The notes: generated by a model not told the origin, from the letters alone. 64,000 bases of DNA from Peredibacter sp045999315 (GCF_045999315.1 NZ_CP174607.1:434001-498000), one strand, 5' to 3'. Numbered from the stretch's first letter, positions 17,737-26,190 are shown. Program-made: numbers and translations.

Positions 17737-19149
17737 TCATTTAGACTGTTTCAGTTGCTGAACGTACTTGAGAAGGGTCTGCTTTTCAGACGAGCTAAGA
17801 CTTCCCCCTCTTGGCATGCGAAAATTAGGGTCATTCGATTTAAGACGTTCTTCAATCTTTTTGCCCCAATTTGCTAAATCTTTCTCATTATTAAAGGGTA
17901 TGTCCGAGTGGCAAACAGCACACTTGTTATTCATGATGGTTTGGGCCGGAGATGTTGGAGTTGCTGGTTTATTGCCCAAAGTTTTATCTTCGATTTTTGG
18001 ATCACAAAATTTTTCCATGTCATTTCCCGAGACATTGGCGGCCCTCCCAAGTGATAAACAATACTCTTTAGGAAGATTTAAAATGGCCAACTCTGCCATT
18101 GTTCTATTTGCTGAAGACGCCCAGTTATCACAGGCCTCAAACCATTTTTCAACCAACTTATTCATGGTTGAGTTTGCCTCTTCCACACCCATACAATTTT
18201 CAACCACTGATTTAGAACGCACTGAACTTGCTGGTTCATTGACTATATGAAACTCAAATTCATTTTCTGGTGTTTTGAAGAGGTACACAATTTTTCCATC
18301 TTTAAGAAATACCGGGAAGAAAGCACTCCCCTCAGTAAAGTTTGTCACCTGCTTTAATTTTTTTGACGGACGATCATAAACAAAAATGTTTCTAACCAGG
18401 GCCTGATCTTGAATAGAACCAAAACTTTCCTCTAACCATTTCTGCTGAGAAGAAGGATTTACAGTTAAATGAAATGTCACTTTGTTACCATCGAAACTAA
18501 AATCAGATTTCCCTCCGCCTACCGGTAAAGTTTCAACCACAGCTCCGGTCTCAACGTTAATGATCTCTGATTTCTCGGTATTGCTATTTCGAGCAATGAG
18601 GAACTTTCCCGTCTTGTCCATCATGGGAAGTCTAATGTGATAGGAGTCAGGAACATTTATCGTTTCGGAAACAGATGTAATACTTCCATTTGTTAATGAA
18701 TAATCTCGATAACTCCATAAGACATAATTTCCAAGAGACTCAGACTGAGAAAATAGACGATACTTGTTTTCGGATTGGCCAATAGATTGATAAGGTCTGG
18801 CCTCATTGTCCGTATAAAAAGCACTTACCTTATTGTCCTTGTCTTTCACTCCTAAATAAAGCTTCCAGCCCTTCTCTAAAAAAGAAAATATTTTGCCATC
18901 CGGAGAAGAAACGGGATCAGCAATACCCGGCATACGTCCTTCTTGCATGGTCTCAGTGTTTAAAACATAGTTTTGACTGTTTGAAATGTAATAAATGTAC
19001 TTCCCGTCTTCTGAGGCCTTAAAAAAGTAATCGGGGGTCCTCGAAATCTTCACCACTTTATTGGGTTTCTGTCCTTTAACATCACAATAATTTGAAGTTT
19101 GTCCCCAAAGAGATGTTGTAAAAAAGGCAGCGGCCAGAATCAATTTCAT
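17737..19149 (-). CDS. secreted propeller-like protein with C-terminal heme c site
   Basis: 470 residues. Signal peptide MKLILAAAFFTTSLWG. The middle (about 40-310) has repeating SxDGK..YYIS and PVSSPDGK segments like TolB/WD40-type propellers. The C-terminus has one CxxCH heme-binding motif (CAVCH) followed by an MPRGG segment that could give the axial Met. It is thus probably a periplasmic mono-heme electron carrier or sensor. It begins within the stop of the upstream thioredoxin-like gene (ATGA). Its partner and substrate are unknown. Confidence 0.75.
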   Translation of the reverse strand: MKLILAAAFFTTSLWGQTSNYCDVKGQKPNKVVKISRTPDYFFKASEDGKYIYYISNSQNYVLNTETMQEGRMPGIADPVSSPDGKIFSFLEKGWKLYLGVKDKDNKVSAFYTDNEARPYQSIGQSENKYRLFSQSESLGNYVLWSYRDYSLTNGSITSVSETINVPDSYHIRLPMMDKTGKFLIARNSNTEKSEIINVETGAVVETLPVGGGKSDFSFDGNKVTFHLTVNPSSQQKWLEESFGSIQDQALVRNIFVYDRPSKKLKQVTNFTEGSAFFPVFLKDGKIVYLFKTPENEFEFHIVNEPASSVRSKSVVENCMGVEEANSTMNKLVEKWFEACDNWASSANRTMAELAILNLPKEYCLSLGRAANVSGNDMEKFCDPKIEDKTLGNKPATPTSPAQTIMNNKCAVCHSDIPFNNEKDLANWGKKIEERLKSNDPNFRMPRGGSLSSSEKQTLLKYVQQLKQSK

Positions 19150-19838
19150 AGGTGATCCTTAATTAGTTTTTCTAAGATCTGAGGGGTGCTGAAACCTGGA
19201 ATGTATTTAACGATCTTTCCTTCTTTAACAAACAAAGCACTAGGATAGTGTTCAATCGTTGCCGGCAATTCACCAACAAAACTCCACTGTCTTAAATAAC
19301 TCACAGGTAACTTTTCTTTTTGAATAAAGTCCTTAGCAAACTGAATGTTTGCATTTTCATCCAGGACGTAAATAATGGGGACCTCAAACTTCTGGCCTTT
19401 AAGATCTCTCATTTGTTTAAGACTAATGGCCATTTGTGAAGACCAGAGGAGAATGACAAACTTTGAATTGTCCTTCGAGGTCTTATAAAAGTCCAATGTG
19501 GTAAATAGTTTACTGATCTCACCCTTTGAAATGAGGGTCCTCATTTTACAATCATTTTTTTTAATAAATGAGTGCTGAATGAAGGCCCCTGACTTCTGCA
19601 CCATCAAATCACTCTCACCTTCTGTAGTGCTTAACCAGGCCGTAAATTTCTGATCATTCTTTTCTTTTGATTCAATTAATGAAAAGCCATTTCCTTCATG
19701 CACTTTCATCCATGGTTGGGTCACATTGAGTTTCATCATCATTGAGGTGACTTCATCGAAACAAGTAATGCTTTTAATAGGTGTGTTTGCCCAGAGTGGA
19801 AGTGCAAAAGATAAAATGAGGATAATAATGACAGGCAT
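19146..19838 (-). CDS. exported thioredoxin-fold-like protein
   Basis: 230 residues with an N-terminal signal peptide (MPVIIILILSFALPLWA). The second half (about 115-230) has the order of a thioredoxin fold: FVILLWSSQM at the position of the active-site strand, VPIIYVLDEN, and a YPSALFVKEGKIVKYIPGF strand pair with the cis-Pro-like turn. The usual CxxC is replaced by SSQM, so it is not a dithiol oxidoreductase. It is translationally coupled to the heme protein downstream and may help its maturation or act as its partner. Confidence 0.6.
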   Translation of the reverse strand: MPVIIILILSFALPLWANTPIKSITCFDEVTSMMMKLNVTQPWMKVHEGNGFSLIESKEKNDQKFTAWLSTTEGESDLMVQKSGAFIQHSFIKKNDCKMRTLISKGEISKLFTTLDFYKTSKDNSKFVILLWSSQMAISLKQMRDLKGQKFEVPIIYVLDENANIQFAKDFIQKEKLPVSYLRQWSFVGELPATIEHYPSALFVKEGKIVKYIPGFSTPQILEKLIKDHL

Positions 19839-19915
19839 TGGGTCGTCCTTTCACTAAAGGATACCGTGACTATTGCCTTTTACAATGGAGGGAAACTATT
19901 CCTGACTAGAACGCT

Positions 19916-20644
19916 CTAGAGACCCGAGTACCAATCATATCCTCGTTCGGCCCAATAGTCTGGAGGTCGAGAATCAGAAAAGAAGATTCGGCCAATGCGT
20001 TTTAAACTCTTTATCCCATATTTAATGGGGATAATCAGACGAATGGGAGCTCCATTTTCCAAGGACAACGGGGCCTCATTCATTTCATAGGCCAGAACTG
20101 TCTGATCATGCATCATGGATTCCATATCAATGGACACGTAGTACTCACCATCTGGAGTCTCGAGCCCAACATATTGATAGTATGATCCATCAGACTTTCT
20201 TCCTAAATCATAGTGTTTCATAAAATCCGAAAACCTTGCTCCCGCATAATGAGTTTCCTCACTCCACCCTTCAATACACCGAAAGTCGGTTGAATAACTT
20301 GATTTAGGAATAAGGTGAAACATTCCTACCGGAAGTTTTAAATTTTTTGGACCGCTTTCAACTTCAACCAGATAATTTTTTAGATCAACTGCAGACTCGA
20401 GTCCTAGCATGCCATTTACCCGAGGAGTTTTTCCCTTGGGAGGTTTTGGTTTCTTTACTGACATTCTTTTTGCTGAAGAAAGAAGCGACCACACCTTTTC
20501 ATTCCACATAAATGAATAACGAAGCGCAGAGGGAGCATTGCCTGACTGAGGACCGTTCTGGATGTAATTGAAGGCAGTGAAAAAACCAATCACCAACAAG
20601 AATCCGATGAAAAGTGAAATCAGTAGTCTCTTATTCAAGCTCAT
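19916..20644 (-). CDS. sulfite-oxidase-family molybdopterin protein
   Basis: 242 residues from ATG 20644. One N-terminal membrane anchor (about 5-25) is followed by a periplasmic domain. Features of the Mo-cofactor fold are the RCIEGW segment, whose Cys (about 123) should ligate Mo, and GAPIRLIIPIKYGIKSLKRI, then DYWAERGYDWYSG. It lacks a recognisable twin-arginine signal, unusual for a cofactor-loaded periplasmic enzyme. The start overlaps the cytochrome b gene by 14 bases, so the two probably form a membrane oxidoreductase, comparable in layout to MsrP-MsrQ. Substrate unknown. Confidence 0.78.
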   Translation of the reverse strand: MSLNKRLLISLFIGFLLVIGFFTAFNYIQNGPQSGNAPSALRYSFMWNEKVWSLLSSAKRMSVKKPKPPKGKTPRVNGMLGLESAVDLKNYLVEVESGPKNLKLPVGMFHLIPKSSYSTDFRCIEGWSEETHYAGARFSDFMKHYDLGRKSDGSYYQYVGLETPDGEYYVSIDMESMMHDQTVLAYEMNEAPLSLENGAPIRLIIPIKYGIKSLKRIGRIFFSDSRPPDYWAERGYDWYSGL

Positions 20645-21242
20645 ACCCCGCAATCATGGATCGAAGATTGTTCCAGCCGGCCCTTGCGACTTGAGTGACA
20701 TGAATAATAAAAAAGAAAACAAACCCCACCATCAAAACAAAATGCTCGAAGCGAGCGGCCTGGTATCCACCCAGTAATTTCGTGAGCCATCCCACTTGCA
20801 CCGGCTTATAAATCGCAAGTCCGGTAATGAGAGCACCCATGCCCATTAGAATCACCATAAAGTAGGCCACTCTTTGGGCCGCATTGTATTTCCCCCGAAG
20901 AGGTGGGGCCTCTGAACGGAGTTTTAGATCATGCAAGATGACGGGAATGACTTCTTTAAAAGACTGACGATCAGGAAAAAGAAATTTCCAATCACCACTC
21001 AATACTAGATAGGCCACATAGATGAGCCCATTAATAGCAAAGGGCCACATAATAAAGAAATGCCATCCCATTCCCTCTGCTAAACGATGATCAATCCCAA
21101 TTTTCTCAGCGAAGTCCTCCGGGATTTCAATATAGGCTTGGTGGGCCCAATAGATTAAGATCCCACTCCAAATCATGAGAAAAATTAAAAGGAAATTGAT
21201 CCAATGGCACAAGCGAAGGAGCCAATGATGCTTCTCGATCAT
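20631..21242 (-). CDS. cytochrome b561-type membrane protein
   Basis: 203 residues with four or five membrane spans and histidines placed for two hemes (HHWLLRLCHW near the N-terminus, HRLAEGMGWHFF in the middle, RFEHFVLMVGF and FFIIHVTQ near the C-terminus). This is the pattern of the hydrogenase/formate-dehydrogenase cytochrome b family. It should pass electrons between the quinone pool and the molybdoprotein encoded directly downstream with overlapping ends. Confidence 0.82.
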   Translation of the reverse strand: MIEKHHWLLRLCHWINFLLIFLMIWSGILIYWAHQAYIEIPEDFAEKIGIDHRLAEGMGWHFFIMWPFAINGLIYVAYLVLSGDWKFLFPDRQSFKEVIPVILHDLKLRSEAPPLRGKYNAAQRVAYFMVILMGMGALITGLAIYKPVQVGWLTKLLGGYQAARFEHFVLMVGFVFFFIIHVTQVARAGWNNLRSMIAGYELE

Positions 21243-21311
21243 GCGGGCATACTTCCATGAGGGAAGGCCTGTCTCAACTCTAGAATGTCTTAATTTGTAG
21301 ACGCGTTGATA

Positions 21312-21340
21312 GGCCCAGAGAGTGACTAACTCTCCAGGCC
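21312..21340. other. hairpin between the cytochrome b gene and the H1-like gene
   Basis: GAGAGT-GACTA-ACTCTC flanked by GGCC on both sides makes an imperfect stem. There is no T run, so it is not a standard terminator; it may stabilise the end of the H1-like mRNA. Confidence 0.35.
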
Positions 21341-21349
21341 AGATAGAAA

Positions 21350-21862
21350 TTACTTCTTCTTAGATGCTTTCTTAGCAACTTTCTTGGCAGGGGCTTTCTT
21401 GACCGCTTTTTTAGGAGCGGCTTTTTTGGCCGGAGCTTTTTTCACTGCTTTTTTAGGAGCTGCTTTTTTAGTTACTTTCTTTGCTGCCTTCTTCGCAGGA
21501 GCCTTTTTAGCTACTTTCTTGGCCGCTTTTTTAGCAGGGGCCTTTTTCGCTGCCGGTGCTGCTGCTTTTTTAGCTGGAGCTGGCTTGGCCTTAGCTGGTG
21601 CTTCTTTTTTAGCAGGAGCTTTCTTTTCAACTTTTGCAGCTGGAGCTTCTTTTGGAAGATCAGGCTTATCCACTAGCTTTTGGTATTCAACTAGCATTTC
21701 ATGGAAGAAATCCCAAGACTCTTCTGGCTTAAGAGTAGCAAGGCGAGCTTTGTACTTTTCCCAAAGGGCCAGGTCTTTATTTTTAAATTGGCCCACAAGG
21801 TAGTGGCACTTTTGAGTGAGATTTTCCTTATGGTGATCAGAAATATCTTTTGGAAACGTCAT
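21350..21862 (-). CDS. histone H1-like Lys/Ala/Pro-rich DNA-binding protein
   Basis: 170 residues in two parts. Residues 1-70 form a compact, mixed-charge helical domain with aromatic residues. From about 75 to the end the chain is almost only Lys, Ala, Pro and Val in KKAPAKKA-type repeats, resembling eukaryotic H1 tails and bacterial HctA/AlgP-like proteins. It is probably a nucleoid-binding protein. A strong ribosome binding site (GGAGGAATTACA) precedes the ATG. The N-terminal domain is not one I recognise. DNA repeats in the tail could allow length variation by slippage. Confidence 0.8.
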   Translation of the reverse strand: MTFPKDISDHHKENLTQKCHYLVGQFKNKDLALWEKYKARLATLKPEESWDFFHEMLVEYQKLVDKPDLPKEAPAAKVEKKAPAKKEAPAKAKPAPAKKAAAPAAKKAPAKKAAKKVAKKAPAKKAAKKVTKKAAPKKAVKKAPAKKAAPKKAVKKAPAKKVAKKASKKK

Positions 21863-21929
21863 TGTAATTCCTCCATAAATAAATAGATATGATTAGGCTA
21901 CCTATGACTTTGTCCGTTAGCAATAGCTT

Positions 21930-22553
21930 TTAAAGTTTGACTCCGATCCGCCAAAAATTCTGATGAGAGATAGACTCTGAGACCTTGGTGACATTGCTGA
22001 CCTCCCCTTCTAAAAGTTCACGACCTGTAAAAGGCGAACGAATCCACAAACGATCACCCTTTTTAAACCTTACAACATTATGCAATGAACTTCTAAAAGC
22101 AAGGCCTTTAGGTGAAAGGTCTAACAGCTTTGAGCTGATGTAAGGCTGATCAGTGAAAGAATTATGGGTATAAAATACAAATTTATGACTTAGCGACAAA
22201 TCTTCTCTGACCTCGTTTCTACTATTGGCAAGCATGAGCTGCTTAGGAAGCCTTAAAACGAGTTTGAGTCTGGAATGGTAAAGGATGGGGGCCTTAAAGA
22301 TGGTTGTGCGGTTAAAACCAAAGAAATATAAGTAACTATGGTGATGAAATAGAAACTCCCCATTCTTTGGGTAAAGGGCCATCTCTTCCTGAGAAAGATT
22401 GATCGCTCCGATCCTCGCACTTTGACAGACTCGTTTGCCTTTCCCTTGAATGTTCTGCCAAATGAGGACCTTATTTGGTCTGCTCGTCAGATGTTGAAAT
22501 ACACTGGTAAGTTGAAGGGGATCTTCTAATAAAATCATTCTCTCTTGTATCAT
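21930..22553 (-). CDS. PilZ-domain (c-di-GMP-binding) protein
   Basis: 207 residues. The C-terminal half carries both PilZ signatures: RNEVR at 112-116 (RxxxR) and DLSPKG at 145-150 (DxSxxG). The N-terminal half may be a YcgR-N-like strand-rich domain. PilZ proteins bind cyclic di-GMP and relay it to motility, polysaccharide or transcription machinery; the output here is unknown. The gene stands alone, 120 bases from the upstream gene. Confidence 0.82.
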   Translation of the reverse strand: MIQERMILLEDPLQLTSVFQHLTSRPNKVLIWQNIQGKGKRVCQSARIGAINLSQEEMALYPKNGEFLFHHHSYLYFFGFNRTTIFKAPILYHSRLKLVLRLPKQLMLANSRNEVREDLSLSHKFVFYTHNSFTDQPYISSKLLDLSPKGLAFRSSLHNVVRFKKGDRLWIRSPFTGRELLEGEVSNVTKVSESISHQNFWRIGVKL

Positions 22554-22673
22554 GGGTAATCCTCCTTGAATCGACCAAAGTAGGATTGAGCAAGGCCGAT
22601 GCCATGAACACTTGTTTGGAACAAGAACTTAGATTGAAAATCAGGCCACTTTGGCACTACCCTTGATTAGAAG

Positions 22674-25043
22674 TTAGACAGTTTTCCGGTGCTGATACCA
22701 ACGGGCCACATCCAGCGGTGTCCAACGTACCCATTTGTCCAAAGAGCCAAAATGTTCTGAGATTTTACCTCTTGGAATACTAAGAGCAATAAGAGCAGCA
22801 CCAATAATAAGTGAATGAAGCTTGGCACCTAGATCCATTTCTCCTATGAAGAACGTAGAAATCACTAACCAGGCCCCAAAGATCACATTCAATAAACGAA
22901 CGATGCGTGCCACTTCGGCAAATGCGATAACAGCGAATGTTGTAATAAGAGCACCGGAGATCCAAATATTATTCGCGGCACTTCCAGTAATGCCAAACAC
23001 TCCTGGTGTGGCCATTAGCCAACAACCTAAGATGGTACTGGCGACCAGATTATAAGGAACTCCACCTTCATCCAGTTTAGGTCGGACAAATTCACCTTCA
23101 ACTTCTTTATCTCCAAACCAGAAGGTTCTCCAGAAAGATCTTCCACTTCGAACACTTCTCCGCAAGAACTGTACAGAAGCACATACCTCATCCACCGAAG
23201 GTGGAACCATAATGAGCATCACAAATGAGGCCACTAAACAGATAGTACACCAGGCACCCACACCAATCGGCTGAAGCATCACAAGAGTAATACTAGTCAC
23301 TCCGGTTGGAACAATGAAGAGACCGAATAAGATCACCATCCAAGGCATGGTTCGCCAACGATTTTTATCACCGATGGCAGCAGCGATCACGTCGAGAACA
23401 TAAGACAAGGCACCAAGTCCTGCATCTGAAATTGGAAACGCTTTTGAAACATCTGAATGTAAAATCGTTTCAGTTCCATTGCCAAAGAACGGATCCCAGG
23501 CATTAGGAATATGTCCTAATTGAAAGGCCGCCAGATATCTTGCCAATAAGAATCCCGTAAATCCCAACATCATAATGGGAAGACGCTGCCTCCAAGAAGA
23601 CGGATTGTATGTCCATCCAGGTGGCAACTCATTTGGTGCGCTTGGCTCTTTTGATGGAGTATACGCACTCGCAAGTAAGATGAGAGACGCAAGTAAAGTA
23701 TCGGCCGAATAGGCCGCCGCTGATTGAGTCCAGAATATTAATGGGGAGAACATTAACCATGAGGCAAAGACTGTATTGATCCAGCGGACCCAGCGAAGAG
23801 TGGGAAACAAACTGAGAGTGGCAGTCACAGTAATTAAAATACCGCAAATAACTTCACTCCAGAATTCTCCTCGAGAAATATCACCAAAGGTAAATGGATT
23901 CGCAAAAAGCCAAATTCCTAAGAACACATTTAGAATCGCCATGGTCCGGTAAGAGGTCTCCTCATAGTCAGAAGTGATTAAACTTCTCAGAGCAGGAACC
24001 ACCATTTTATGTTCTTTATACCAGCGTTCAGGATTTTCTTTTAGAGCACTAATAATTTTAGGAAGTGTATCGCGAAGCTTATGTTCTGGTGCCCAGTTGA
24101 GATTGGTCCTTACTTTCGTCATATCCAATTCATAGTGGTCGTCTGCAAATGGAATCATCCATGGTTTAATAAAAGGTTCCCGCATAAAAGGTGTACGACT
24201 TTGAACATAGGCCCCGGCCTTTGCCATGAAGGCAGGAATTCTAATCGTGGGCCAAGGGGTCTCATGTAAGAGAGAACCGATTTGCTCCTGAAGTTCTCTG
24301 TAAGTCATTATATCTTCTTCACCCAGCAAGAGAGTGAGTTCATTCGGGAGCTCTTTTCTTTTTTCTATTAATAATGTCATCGCCTTGATGAGATCATTCA
24401 GGTGAAGATAAGACTGACCGTGATTGGCGTTTCCGGGAAAAAGGGCGGAACTAATTTGTTTTTCATAGACTCGGGCGATATGGTGCCCTACTGGAATCGA
24501 ATGCCCATAATCATCATAAACACCGGCCATACGAAGGTAAACGACTGGAGTGTCCCCTCTTACTTCCCGTATCGCTTTTTCTGCGGCCACCTTTGATTGA
24601 GGATAGGGCCATCCCGCGGCCACCTCTGATTCTTCAGAGATCTTCTCACATGGCTGAGTCGGAGCATGGACCAGCATCGTGCTTGAAAAGATAAACTGAT
24701 CCAAATGAAAATGACGGCGAAGTGAGCTTAAAAAATTTTTTGTCCCATCAACTGTGATCTCCTGATATTTCGAACTCGGCTCACCTGAGAAACTATAATA
24801 GGCAACCAGATGAATCACAGAATTTAATTTTGTTCCAAACTCGTCACGAATTTCATCCAGGACGTTTTCGATGTTTTTTGATGAGGAAATATCTAATGAT
24901 TTATAAGTTACGTTAGGAATTTTTTTATCGGGGACGCCTAAATCGAGACCAATGACGTGATATTTTTCCACAAGCCTGGCCGCAAGTGCCCGACCGATGT
25001 ACCCACTACTACCCGTTATTAGAATGATTTCCTTGTCCATCAT
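22674..25043 (-). CDS. fusion: SDR epimerase domain + SPW repeats + VKOR-like domain
   Basis: 789 residues. Residues 1-340 are an extended SDR: GSSGYIG at 11-17 and catalytic Y147-xxx-K151. From about 355 the protein is membranous: SPW-type repeats (NVFLGIWLFANPFTFG, ASWLMFSPLIF), then a VKOR/DsbB-like block with FPISDAGLGALSYVLD and a CxxC (WCTIC) inside a membrane span, a charged loop, and further SPW-type spans. Only the CxxC pair of the four VKOR cysteines is obvious. It probably joins a cytosolic dehydrogenase to a quinone-linked membrane redox unit. AGAGAGGTG precedes the ATG but lies in a hairpin. Downstream of hsp20. Confidence 0.8.
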   Translation of the reverse strand: MMDKEIILITGSSGYIGRALAARLVEKYHVIGLDLGVPDKKIPNVTYKSLDISSSKNIENVLDEIRDEFGTKLNSVIHLVAYYSFSGEPSSKYQEITVDGTKNFLSSLRRHFHLDQFIFSSTMLVHAPTQPCEKISEESEVAAGWPYPQSKVAAEKAIREVRGDTPVVYLRMAGVYDDYGHSIPVGHHIARVYEKQISSALFPGNANHGQSYLHLNDLIKAMTLLIEKRKELPNELTLLLGEEDIMTYRELQEQIGSLLHETPWPTIRIPAFMAKAGAYVQSRTPFMREPFIKPWMIPFADDHYELDMTKVRTNLNWAPEHKLRDTLPKIISALKENPERWYKEHKMVVPALRSLITSDYEETSYRTMAILNVFLGIWLFANPFTFGDISRGEFWSEVICGILITVTATLSLFPTLRWVRWINTVFASWLMFSPLIFWTQSAAAYSADTLLASLILLASAYTPSKEPSAPNELPPGWTYNPSSWRQRLPIMMLGFTGFLLARYLAAFQLGHIPNAWDPFFGNGTETILHSDVSKAFPISDAGLGALSYVLDVIAAAIGDKNRWRTMPWMVILFGLFIVPTGVTSITLVMLQPIGVGAWCTICLVASFVMLIMVPPSVDEVCASVQFLRRSVRSGRSFWRTFWFGDKEVEGEFVRPKLDEGGVPYNLVASTILGCWLMATPGVFGITGSAANNIWISGALITTFAVIAFAEVARIVRLLNVIFGAWLVISTFFIGEMDLGAKLHSLIIGAALIALSIPRGKISEHFGSLDKWVRWTPLDVARWYQHRKTV

Positions 25044-25046
25044 TTC

Positions 25047-25099
25047 ACACCTCTCTCGTGCAGTAGCATAAAGTGCAATACATAGACCAAGAGAGGTGT
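25047..25099 (-). promoter_or_regulatory. hairpin that can hide the SD of the SDR-VKOR gene
   Basis: On the minus strand ACACCTCTCT (25099-25090) is perfectly complementary to AGAGAGGTGT (25056-25047). The latter is the ribosome binding site, three bases before the ATG at 25043. A short inner pairing of TGCA with TGCA shortens the 33-base loop. No T run follows, so a terminator is unlikely. A translation switch or RNA thermometer is an inference, made more plausible by hsp20 lying just upstream. Confidence 0.5.
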
Positions 25100-25118
25100 A
25101 AAAAATGGATTAAATCAC

Positions 25119-25613
25119 TTAATGACGGTTAGAAAGGTTTTTATCGGTCGTTCCAGTTTTATTAATGGCGATCCGCTTCGTTTTAGATTCAACCTCAGCG
25201 GTTTTATCTAATGAAATACGTAATACACCATCTTTATAAGTGGCCGATACAGTGTCTGGGTTCACGTCGGCTGCAAGAGGAATGGCACGATAGAAACTAC
25301 CGTATGAGATTTCAGAGCGGTAAAAGCCCTTACCTTCTTTTTTGTTTTCATTCTTCTTTTCACCTTCAATCACCAGCATGTTGTCCTTAAGAGAGATGTT
25401 AATATCGTCCTCTTTCATACCGGGAAGTTCAGCTGATAGCTCATACTTCGATCCAGCATCACGCACTTCTAGTTTCGGCATAAAGCTGGATTGATCACTT
25501 GGGAAAATTTCTCTGGCAAAGCGATCAAAAAAATCATTCATTTCGTTTCGAAAAGATGCAAATGGGTTGAGACCTCTTTCAGTTCTTTCAGTCGGTAAAT
25601 TTCGTGATGCCAT
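25119..25613 (-). CDS. small heat shock protein (Hsp20/alpha-crystallin)
   Basis: 164 residues from ATG 25613, preceded by AAAGGAG at seven bases. The alpha-crystallin domain spans about 45-140: PKLEVRDAGSKYELSAELPGMKEDDI, SLKDNMLVIEGE, GSFYRAIPLAADV and the KDGVLRISLDK strand. A short Lys-rich tail follows without the usual IxI motif (AINKTG). It holds unfolding proteins until refolding. A 16-codon leader frame and a hairpin lie in front (25634-25696), pointing to control after transcription starts. Confidence 0.93.
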   Translation of the reverse strand: MASRNLPTERTERGLNPFASFRNEMNDFFDRFAREIFPSDQSSFMPKLEVRDAGSKYELSAELPGMKEDDINISLKDNMLVIEGEKKNENKKEGKGFYRSEISYGSFYRAIPLAADVNPDTVSATYKDGVLRISLDKTAEVESKTKRIAINKTGTTDKNLSNRH

Positions 25614-25633
25614 ATATTCACTCCTTTGAAAAT

Positions 25634-25684
25634 TCAACAGCCCGATACTAACGATGAGATGATCTTTTCAGAAAGACGCAGCAT
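25634..25684 (-). CDS. 16-residue leader peptide upstream of hsp20
   Basis: An ATG at 25684 follows a strong Shine-Dalgarno (GGAGGAG, 25696-25690) at five bases and opens MLRLSEKIISSLVSGC before TGA at 25634. The hsp20 ATG is 20 bases further. AACGATG (around this ATG) can pair with CATCGTT inside the frame, a hairpin over the start codon. It may set hsp20 translation by coupling or act with temperature. Not a known family; translation is inferred only from the signals. Confidence 0.4.
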   Translation of the reverse strand: MLRLSEKIISSLVSGC

Positions 25685-25765
25685 CGTTTCTCCTCCAAAA
25701 TTTAGAATTTATAAAATTTTATCTCCAAGATATTTTGAGTCTAATCACTCAACTTTGGAGGAACG

Positions 25766-26131
25766 ATGAAGACCTTTATTTTGTTATTCATACTTTCATT
25801 ACTTACTGCAACTCATGCCCTGGCCAAGCGAAACCACTTCTGTAGGGCACAAGAGTTTACATCCTGTCGTTTTGAGTATGCTTTAATTTGTCCGAATGGT
25901 TACATAGACGGATGCCTCACAGGAGAAACCACTAAGCATCAATGCGTCTTAAAGGCCGAAGGCCCGGCATGTGAATTTGAAATTGCCATTCTTTGTCCGG
26001 AAAACTTCAGAGATGGATGTGAGATCGGAGCAACTGATACTCATGAGTGTGTGCCTGTTCCAGGACCTAGCTGTTCAAGAAATACAAAATGGAACTGTCC
26101 ATCAGGCTTTATTGATGCATGCAAGCTATAG
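25766..26131 (+). CDS. small secreted cysteine-rich repeat protein
   Basis: 121 residues. The signal peptide MKTFILLFILSLLTATHALA is followed by about 100 residues with 12 cysteines. Two and a half repeats of about 36 residues share CxFExAxxCP, then DGCxxGxTxxHxCV. The spacing suggests disulfide-knotted modules, secreted or periplasmic. A textbook ribosome binding site (GGAGGAACG) precedes ATG 25766. It is divergent from hsp20 and its leader. The function is unknown; adhesin, protease inhibitor or toxin-like roles are all possible. Confidence 0.72.
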   Translation: MKTFILLFILSLLTATHALAKRNHFCRAQEFTSCRFEYALICPNGYIDGCLTGETTKHQCVLKAEGPACEFEIAILCPENFRDGCEIGATDTHECVPVPGPSCSRNTKWNCPSGFIDACKL

Positions 26132-26190
26132 GAATTCATAGAGTATAAAACTCAGATTGCCCTTTGTGGCAAATCTGCTATAGTTGGATA

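Noticed and set aside
21384..21803. 139-codon plus-strand frame opposite the H1-like gene
   Set aside because: It is the low-complexity mirror of the Lys/Ala/Pro repeats and has no ribosome binding site.
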